From contig WLQV01000054.1 of the NCBI GenBank assembly GCA_009697555.1, positions 1 through 7,349 of the forward strand: DNA of 7,349 nucleotides, written 5' to 3'. Each line of letters begins with the position of its first letter. Within the stretch, counting starts at the first letter, position 1. The translations under genes and the position numbers were made by a program. Source of the DNA: Actinomycetota bacterium. Lineage in GTDB: Bacteria; Actinomycetota; Actinomycetes; Nanopelagicales; Nanopelagicaceae. The notes under the pieces were generated by a model, which was not told the DNA's origin, did no database searches, and saw nothing but the letters and a program-made list of their open reading frames with translations. Positions 6,126 through 7,349 of this stretch are shown piece after piece.

Positions 6126-6768
6126 AATGTGCCGTCGCGACAGTGCGATCGCTGATGAAAATCCCATGGCGCCCCAAGGTGACATAAGCCAGATAAGCGC
6201 CAGTTTCCCGCACTAAATAACGTACCCCGCTTTGATTGAGCGAATTAGGGCCGCGTTTAACTGGTGAGCAGGTGGCAGAAATTCCTCTGTCGTGTGCCAT
6301 GGTCATCGCGCGCAGGCAGTGATAAGGATCAGTGACCAAAATTGCACTTGTAAAGTTATTGAGTTTTAAATAACTCGCATAAGCCTTAGTGCTCTCAAGT
6401 GTGTCATGGCCTTTTTCAATTGAGATTACGTTCTTAACTTTATTCTCCATTAACCACGCTTTTCCGGCAGCTGCTTCGGTAGTGCGATCCCCTGGCAGAT
6501 TCGCACCGACTGTAATTACTCGAAGTGCAAATCCATTCTTATAAATTCTCGCTGCTTCCTGCAACCTTGCTCGAAGTACATCACTGGGACGGCCATCAAA
6601 TTGTGCTGCACCTAGAACGACAATGGCATCGGATTTCACGGGAGCGACATGATTTGCGGTGTACCAAACTCGACCAGTTGCAAATGCAAGAAGCACAAAG
6701 GTTGCAAGTAAAATCGATGAAATAATCTTTCGCAGAATAAAGAGCACATCAACCGCCAGAGAAAGCAT
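6124..6768 (-). CDS. DUF218 (SanA/YdcF/ElyC-like) membrane-anchored protein
   Basis: From ATG 6768 this is a 214-residue protein with one N-terminal transmembrane helix (about 10-33) and a DUF218 domain. Domain marks are DAIVVLGA (47-54), the arginine-rich helix VLRARLQEAARIY, the TEAAAGKAW stretch (97-105), DTLEST, and VTDPYHCLRA (145-154). Members such as E. coli SanA and ElyC affect envelope permeability and peptidoglycan or lipid-carrier steps, but the biochemical activity of most is unknown; no substrate can be named here. ATG 6768 overlaps the dus 3' end by 20 bp. GTG 6747, right after the dus stop within TGATGTG, is an equally plausible start (207 residues). ATG 6816 would overlap dus by 68 bp and adds an unlikely polar N-terminus. 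The stop is 9 bp from dgt. Family is sure; start and function are not. Confidence 0.87.
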   Translation of the reverse strand: MLSLAVDVLFILRKIISSILLATFVLLAFATGRVWYTANHVAPVKSDAIVVLGAAQFDGRPSDVLRARLQEAARIYKNGFALRVITVGANLPGDRTTEAAAGKAWLMENKVKNVISIEKGHDTLESTKAYASYLKLNNFTSAILVTDPYHCLRAMTMAHDRGISATCSPVKRGPNSLNQSGVRYLVRETGAYLAYVTLGRHGIFISDRTVATAH

Positions 6769-7349
6769 CTTCGATGTCGATGTCGGGCATCTCGTTGGGA
6801 TCGAGGAGCCAGCCATCGGGCAGCGTCACTGGTCGTCCGTGGCTGGTGCGACCACGCGGTGCTTCACCAACTGCAACTGGATATGGTTGATCATCCAATT
6901 GATCTAGCAGTGAGCGAAACTCTTTGAGAGAGCTGATCATTCCAAATTGGCGGCGTAATTCACTATTAACGCGAAATCCCTTGAGATACCAGGCCATGTG
7001 TTTGCGTAAATCACGGCAGCCGCGATCTTCTGATTCAAAGTATTCAACGATTAATTCACCGTGACGGAACATCACTTCGCGCACTTGGTGCAGCGTTGGT
7101 AGAAGTTTCTCATTCTGACCTTGAAAAGCAGATACTAAATCGGCAAATAACCAGGGGCGTCCTAAGCAGCCCCGGCCAACAACTACTCCAGCACAGCCCG
7201 TCTCTTCCACCATTGCAACGCCATCATTTCCAGCCCAGATGTCGCCATTACCTAACACTGGAATTCCAGTTGGCGCTAAATGTTCGACTAGTTCAGAAAT
7301 CGCACTCCAATCGGCTTTACCTTCATACATCTGTGCCGCGGTGCGTGCA
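6749..7349 (-). CDS. dusB: tRNA-dihydrouridine synthase, C-terminal part (5' end outside window)
   Basis: FMN-dependent enzyme that reduces specific uridines in the tRNA D loop to dihydrouridine using NADPH. The reading frame is open through the right edge; 199 residues remain, beginning ARTAAQMYEGKADW, the conserved end of the family's HxRT...Y-G-x-ADW motif. Then come the flavin phosphate-binding segments IPVLGNGDI (about residues 29-37) and GVVVGRGCLGRPWLF (about 54-68). The C-terminal helical tRNA-binding domain follows, with HMAWYLKGFRVNSELR. The catalytic cysteine lies in the missing N-terminal half. The protein ends in an acidic tail (PDIDIEDAFSGG). DusB is the usual assignment for a single actinobacterial Dus, but the subtype is not proven here. 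It overlaps the DUF218 gene and probably begins the dus-DUF218-dgt-dnaG transcript or lies inside it. Confidence 0.94.
   Translation of the reverse strand, partial: ARTAAQMYEGKADWSAISELVEHLAPTGIPVLGNGDIWAGNDGVAMVEETGCAGVVVGRGCLGRPWLFADLVSAFQGQNEKLLPTLHQVREVMFRHGELIVEYFESEDRGCRDLRKHMAWYLKGFRVNSELRRQFGMISSLKEFRSLLDQLDDQPYPVAVGEAPRGRTSHGRPVTLPDGWLLDPNEMPDIDIEDAFSGG

Noticed and set aside
6768..6790. Short tandem repeat (GATGTC units) near the end of dus
   Set aside because: It encodes the alternating Asp-Ile residues of the acidic Dus tail and is explained by codon use.
1..7349. CRISPR array, insertion sequence, phage or attachment site, including integration at tRNA-Asn
   Set aside because: No spaced repeats, transposase or integrase frames, terminal inverted repeats, or second copy of the tRNA 3' end were seen; the whole window is accounted for by backbone genes.

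Overview
The window looks like a piece of chromosomal backbone from a streamlined, moderately low-GC actinobacterium. It most resembles the freshwater acI group (Nanopelagicales, Planktophila/Nanopelagicus-like). This is inferred from the gene order dus - dgt - dnaG, the actinobacterial look of the proteins, GC in the forties judged by eye (not computed), and very tight packing. Gaps between genes are about 9-56 bp and several neighbours overlap. No mobile element, CRISPR array, integrase or sign of recent transfer was seen. Nothing amounts to a previously undescribed multi-gene system; the notable points are a protein architecture and a few regulatory-scale features.

Layout. Positions 1-540 (+ strand) hold the 3' part of galactokinase (galK). 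Everything else is on the - strand. Read in the direction of transcription, from the right edge leftward, it is: the C-terminal two thirds or so of a tRNA-dihydrouridine synthase (dus, 7349-6749); a membrane-anchored DUF218/SanA-YdcF-like protein (6768-6124); a dGTPase-like HD phosphohydrolase (dgt, 6114-4897); DNA primase (dnaG, 4886-3054); tRNA-Asn(GTT) (3010-2938); a DoxX-Rieske fusion membrane protein (2898-2014); an HtrA-type serine protease with one PDZ domain (1957-821); and a 79-residue stand-alone ACT-domain protein (776-537). The ACT gene meets galK tail to tail, and the two stop codons share one TTAA.

How the genes fit together. Dus, the DUF218 protein, Dgt and DnaG have overlaps or spacers of about 10 bp, with ribosome binding sites at or overlapping the preceding stop codons. 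They are probably one transcript joining tRNA modification, envelope function, dNTP pool control and replication priming. A promoter-like sequence sits in the 43-bp gap before tRNA-Asn, so a second transcript may start there and run through the DoxX-Rieske, HtrA and ACT genes. The DoxX-Rieske and HtrA proteins both act at or outside the membrane (redox and protein quality control). The ACT protein is probably a cytoplasmic small-molecule sensor of unknown target. No gap exceeds 60 bp, so there are no long non-coding stretches to describe.
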